The notes under the pieces: model-generated
Database searches by the model: none
What the model was told of the DNA's origin: nothing
Seen by the model: the letters and a program-made list of their open reading frames with translations, nothing else
Position numbers and translations under genes: made by a program
DNA from: Betaproteobacteria bacterium HGW-Betaproteobacteria-11
GTDB taxonomy: Bacteria > Pseudomonadota > Gammaproteobacteria > Burkholderiales > Rhodocyclaceae
Assembly (NCBI GenBank): GCA_002842395.1
Contig: PHCV01000002.1
Coordinates: 123,237-187,236 of the forward strand
Direction: 5' to 3'
Length of the DNA stretch: 64,000 bases
Shown here: positions 63,163 through 64,000 of the stretch, piece by piece
Position numbering within the stretch: the first letter of the stretch is position 1
Layout of the letters: every line of letters begins with the position of its first letter

Positions 63163-64000
63163 ATGAATGTCCTGTTCGAAGAGGACGGCGCCTTTCGCGC
63201 CGGCACGATCCTCGCCGACAACGTGAGCTCCCTGCAGGTCGAATTGCCCGGCGGGCGGCGCATCAAGGTGAAGGCGGCCAACGTCCTGTTGCGCTTTGCC
63301 GCGCCCGCGCCGGCGGAACTGCTGGCGCGAGCCGAGACCGAGGCGGCCGGGATCGAGATCGATTTTTTGTGGGAGATCGCGGCGGAAGCCGAGTTCGGCT
63401 TCGAGGAACTGGCCGCCGAGTATCACGGCGGCAAGCCCGATCCGGCGCAGGCGGCGAGCCTGCTTTTGCGCCTGCATTCGGCGCCGATCCATTTTCATCG
63501 CAAGGGTCGCGGCCGTTTCCGCCGCGCGCCGCCGGAGATCCTCCAGGCCGCGCTCGCCGGGCTGGCGAAAAAGCAGCAGCAGGCCGCCGCCATCGAACAC
63601 ATGACACAAGAGTTGCTGCACGGGCAGTTGCCGGAAGAATTCGCGCCCATCCTGCCGCAACTGCTCTACGCGCCCGACCGCAACCGGCCGGAAACCAAGG
63701 CCCTCGAAGCGGCGGTGGCCACCTGCGCCCAGCCGGGCGCCTGGACGCCGCAAAAACTCGGCGCTGGCGAAGCGCCGAGCGCCCTTCCCGCGACACCGCC
63801 GGCTTCGGCCGCGCATCTGCTGCTCGCCTGTGGCGCACTGCCCTCGGTGCATGACTACCATCTCGGGCGTTTTCTCTACGCGCATTTCCGCGACGGCACC
63901 GACTTTCCTCCCTTCGAGTCGCCCGTGCTGCCGCCGGCGGGCGGGGAGGGTGGGGCGGGCGGCCTGCCGCTCGCCGAGGTGCGCGCCTTCAGCATCGACG
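63163..64000 (+). CDS. RNB-family ribonuclease (RNase II/R-like), N-terminal part
   Basis: Runs off the right edge; 279 codons are present. The start MNVLFEEDGAFRAGTILADN with ELPGGRRIKVKAANVLLRF is typical of the shorter betaproteobacterial RNB exonucleases, and HYHLGRFLYAHFRDGTDFPPF precedes the catalytic RNB domain, which lies beyond the window together with its metal-binding Asp cluster. A stretch around residues 195-215 (PQKLGAGEAPSALPATPPA) is low-complexity and its beginning is encoded by R1. Confidence 0.82.
   Translation, partial: MNVLFEEDGAFRAGTILADNVSSLQVELPGGRRIKVKAANVLLRFAAPAPAELLARAETEAAGIEIDFLWEIAAEAEFGFEELAAEYHGGKPDPAQAASLLLRLHSAPIHFHRKGRGRFRRAPPEILQAALAGLAKKQQQAAAIEHMTQELLHGQLPEEFAPILPQLLYAPDRNRPETKALEAAVATCAQPGAWTPQKLGAGEAPSALPATPPASAAHLLLACGALPSVHDYHLGRFLYAHFRDGTDFPPFESPVLPPAGGEGGAGGLPLAEVRAFSID
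63751..63778 (+). repeat. R1 dispersed repeat, copy 18 (inside the RNB gene)
   Basis: CAAAAACTCGGCGCTGG then CGAAGCGCCGAG. CTCGGCGCT and AGCGCCGAG form a perfect 9-base stem. Read in frame as KLGAGEAPS. Confidence 0.75.

Overview
The window is a high-GC chromosomal segment that I place in the Betaproteobacteria, most likely Rhodocyclales or a close relative. Pointers are ZapD and YacG next to coaE, a Nudix/ThiE-like fusion, a BPSS1780-type membrane protein, a class I PHA synthase, a LiuR-type leucine-degradation operon and NtrBC-controlled glnA and amt. The genus is inference.

Layout. 1-5.8 kb: end of fpr, a 3-hydroxyacyl-CoA dehydrogenase, an NlpC/P60 hydrolase, clsB-ybhP, nadA and a rhodanese. 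5.9-11.8 kb: a CDF metal transporter, then glnA, a DUF4124 protein and ntrB-ntrC, with sigma54-type promoters before glnA and ntrB. 11.9-18.6 kb: birA-coaX, coaE-zapD-yacG, Nudix/ThiE, a DUF815 ATPase and mltA. 18.6-19.2 kb: nested MITE-like elements and the NtrC/sigma54 control region of amt. 20.4-22.5 kb: dsbC, a UbiH-family hydroxylase and tRNA(CAU).

22.5-26.2 kb is a small genomic island bounded by imperfect direct repeats that start in the tRNA 3' end. It carries a TacAT-like toxin-antitoxin pair, an excisionase-like HTH protein, three decayed genes and an intact Fic protein. 26.2-33.9 kb returns to core genes: tpm, tcdA, a FolM-type reductase, ttcA, a membrane protein, nadD-rsfS-rlmH-maf-rng and tRNA-Gly(CCC). 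33.9-38.1 kb is a second, lower-GC island that looks like a decayed integron: a broken integron integrase, a TIR-like protein, a small membrane protein, a putative nuclease with HEAT repeats, a beta-class DNA methyltransferase and a degenerate attC site.

38.1-42.2 kb: mobA, a PIN-domain protein, phaC and an MBL-fold hydrolase. 42.3-51.2 kb: liuR and a complete leucine/isovalerate catabolic operon (isovaleryl-CoA dehydrogenase, thiolase, a DsbA-like isomerase, both methylcrotonyl-CoA carboxylase subunits, methylglutaconyl-CoA hydratase, HMG-CoA lyase), with a candidate LiuR operator. Its acetyl-CoA output fits the nearby phaC. 51.2-57.6 kb: the divergent selenium pair mnmH/selD, a DUF1289 protein, rapZ, a NusG-II/Gx-transporter pair, ubiX and a class V aminotransferase. 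57.7-59.4 kb: a frameshifted HigA-like antitoxin, hicBA and a caspase-like protein. 59.5-64 kb: a DUF3617 protein, mutY, a truncated purT, a flavin reductase, an EamA permease and the start of an RNB-family ribonuclease.

The most unusual feature runs through the whole window. A short dispersed repeat, called R1 here (core AAAAAGTCGGCGCTGG followed by roughly CGRGACGGCGA), occurs about 18 times. Many copies lie inside protein-coding genes without breaking the frame, adding peptides such as VGAGET, PAPTF or ASADF to otherwise conserved enzymes (BirA, NadD, TcdA, MutY, DUF815, RNB). One long copy in mutY has expanded into a collagen-like tandem. ntrB carries a separate, unrelated palindromic insertion in its ATPase domain. 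No CRISPR array or rRNA was seen.
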